From Candidatus Cloacimonadota bacterium (GTDB lineage Bacteria > Cloacimonadota > Cloacimonadia > Cloacimonadales > TCS61), in NCBI GenBank assembly GCA_021734245.1, contig JAIPJH010000027.1, positions 1-32,687 on the forward strand: a DNA stretch of 32,687 nt. The letters run 5' to 3'. Numbering within the stretch: the first letter of the stretch is position 1; every line of letters starts with the position of its first letter. Below the pieces are notes generated by a model that saw only the letters and a list, made by a program, of their open reading frames with translations, was not told the DNA's origin and made no database searches. The position numbers were made by a program, and so were the translations under genes. Positions 31,605 through 32,687 of this stretch are shown in pieces.

Positions 31605-32687
31605 TTACTCATACTTCAACGCATCCACAGGATTTGCAATTGCAGCTTTATAAGCCTGGAAGATCACTGTGATCAAGGCGATCGAAACTGCCGAAATTCC
31701 TGAAATCAAAAAAATCAAAAAACTTATATTTACGTGATAAGCAAAATTCTGCAGCCAGTTTGTCAGGAAGAAATATGCCGGAATCCAGGCGATTAATGTA
31801 GCAATGATAACTAAAATTACAAATTCTCTGGAAAGGTAACCCAATATTTTAAAGATTGATGCGCCCAGGATTTTGCGGATTGCAATCTCTTTGGTGCGCT
31901 GTTCTGCCACAAATGATGCCAATCCAAATAAACCAAGGCAGGCGATGGTAATGGCCAGAAAAGTAAAATAGGAAATGATCTTACCCATATTCATTTCTGC
32001 TTTGTAAAGATTATCGTAGCTTTCATCCAGAAATTTCAGTTCAAAAGGAATTTCTAGAATATTTTCTTCCCAGGCATTTTTGATTTGCTGAATGCTCTTC
32101 TTAATGTTATCTGAATTCAATCTTACACAGAGATGCATATCATAAAGCGGAAAATAATGCATCACCAGCGGTTCAACTTCGGAATGCAGAGAGGCATAAT
32201 GAAAATCTTTTACGATGCCGATGATCTTTCCTTCCTTGGGAACTTCCAGGTTGTATTCATAAAAGAAATCTTGTCCGACAGGATTTTCCAGATTCAGTGC
32301 TTTCACAGCTGCTTCATTCAGAATGAAAGCATGATCACGATCTGTGGTGTATTCTTGATCGAATCCTCTTCCCTCAATAATTGATAATCCCAGAGTTTCC
32401 TCGATATCTTCGTCTGCGCCCCAAACCCGCAAAGCCAGATGTCCTTCTTCACTCATGATGTAATTATTTTGTTTTCCTGCCATACTTGGCATTCTAGTTG
32501 TAAGATAGGGAACACGTTCACCTGGAATTGTAGAAGTAACCGAAGCTGCTACCACATCAGGAAGTTTATATAATTCTGCTTTGAAGACATCTTCTTTCCC
32601 TCGAGGCCGGGGAAGCACAATTACTTGCTCTTTATCAAATCCTAAGCTTTTATTTTGAATGTAAATCAATTGTTTATAAACAGTTAT
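31605..32687 (-). CDS. MacB/FtsX-type ABC transporter permease 4 (N-terminal part outside the window)
   Basis: The frame is open to the right edge (361 codons), so the first half lies outside. What remains starts in the helix before YIQNKSLGFDKEQVIVLPR and includes the whole second periplasmic domain (with DFFYEYNLEVPKEGKIIG) and the terminal three helices with RTKEIAIRKILGASIFKI, ending in NPVDALKYE. The alignment with permeases 1-3 is direct, so the complete gene should be about 2.3 kb. It is the first permease of the cluster in the direction of transcription; an ATPase gene, if present, would most likely be further upstream, beyond the window. Confidence 0.92.
   Translation of the reverse strand: MTVYKQLIYIQNKSLGFDKEQVIVLPRPRGKEDVFKAELYKLPDVVAASVTSTIPGERVPYLTTRMPSMAGKQNNYIMSEEGHLALRVWGADEDIEETLGLSIIEGRGFDQEYTTDRDHAFILNEAAVKALNLENPVGQDFFYEYNLEVPKEGKIIGIVKDFHYASLHSEVEPLVMHYFPLYDMHLCVRLNSDNIKKSIQQIKNAWEENILEIPFELKFLDESYDNLYKAEMNMGKIISYFTFLAITIACLGLFGLASFVAEQRTKEIAIRKILGASIFKILGYLSREFVILVIIATLIAWIPAYFFLTNWLQNFAYHVNISFLIFLISGISAVSIALITVIFQAYKAAIANPVDALKYE

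Overview
The window looks like a chromosomal segment of an AT-rich, double-membraned bacterium of the Fibrobacterota-Chlorobiota-Bacteroidota (FCB) assemblage, most like Candidatus Cloacimonadota (Marinimicrobia, Calditrichota or Ignavibacteria are alternatives). The evidence is a secreted protein with the 'NYPNPFNPSTTI ... YNLKGQKV ... RKMLLMK' C-terminal sorting domain, a decayed second copy of that domain, Bacteroidota-style ~780-residue MacB/FtsX permeases ending in NPxxALKYE, two TolC proteins, outer-membrane and lipoprotein signals, and many palindromic intergenic repeats. The taxon is an inference; there is no rRNA or tRNA here.

Layout. 1-1212 (-): transglutaminase-like lipoprotein, cut by the left edge. 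1213-2045: repeat-rich spacer with palindromes. 2046-4277 (-): CBS-pair protein, then PlsC-type acyltransferase and diacylglycerol-kinase-like lipid kinase, the last two coupled by an ATGA overlap. 4426-8782 (+): outer-membrane-like protein, CHASE2/adenylate cyclase and M48 metalloprotease, in tight succession. 8785-9078 (-): remnant of a sorting-domain gene. 9313-15550 (+): a complete tripartite efflux operon, tetR-tolC-adaptor-RND pump, behind a TTGACA box and an 18-bp TetR-type palindrome. 15551-15825: palindromes and a 15-bp tandem repeat.

15826-20329 (-): membrane-anchored protein of unknown function, YdeI/OmdA protein, secreted sorting-domain protein, a chimera of a YdeI/OmdA-like N-terminus with a ~230-residue acidic tail, and a nucleotidyltransferase. 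20333-21428: an IS200-type (Y1, HUH) transposase embedded in REP-like palindromes, including a 181-182-bp tandem duplication. 21508-32687 (-): a long co-oriented cluster of four paralogous MacB/FtsX permeases (the first cut by the right edge), three near-identical 44-codon small ORFs, a small gene broken at an A8 run, a TolC-type outer-membrane protein and a methyltransferase. It reads as an export system, but no ATPase is visible.

Most worth checking: the repeated small ORF whose stop overlaps the start of two permeases; the identical hairpin and variable heptamer array right after each permease stop; palindromic repeats carried inside sorting-domain coding sequence; a hairpin at 17096-17131 that is both a terminator shape and the carrier of the next gene's ribosome-binding site; and the acidic YdeI/OmdA chimera. 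I did not find a complete, clearly undescribed defence or biosynthetic system.
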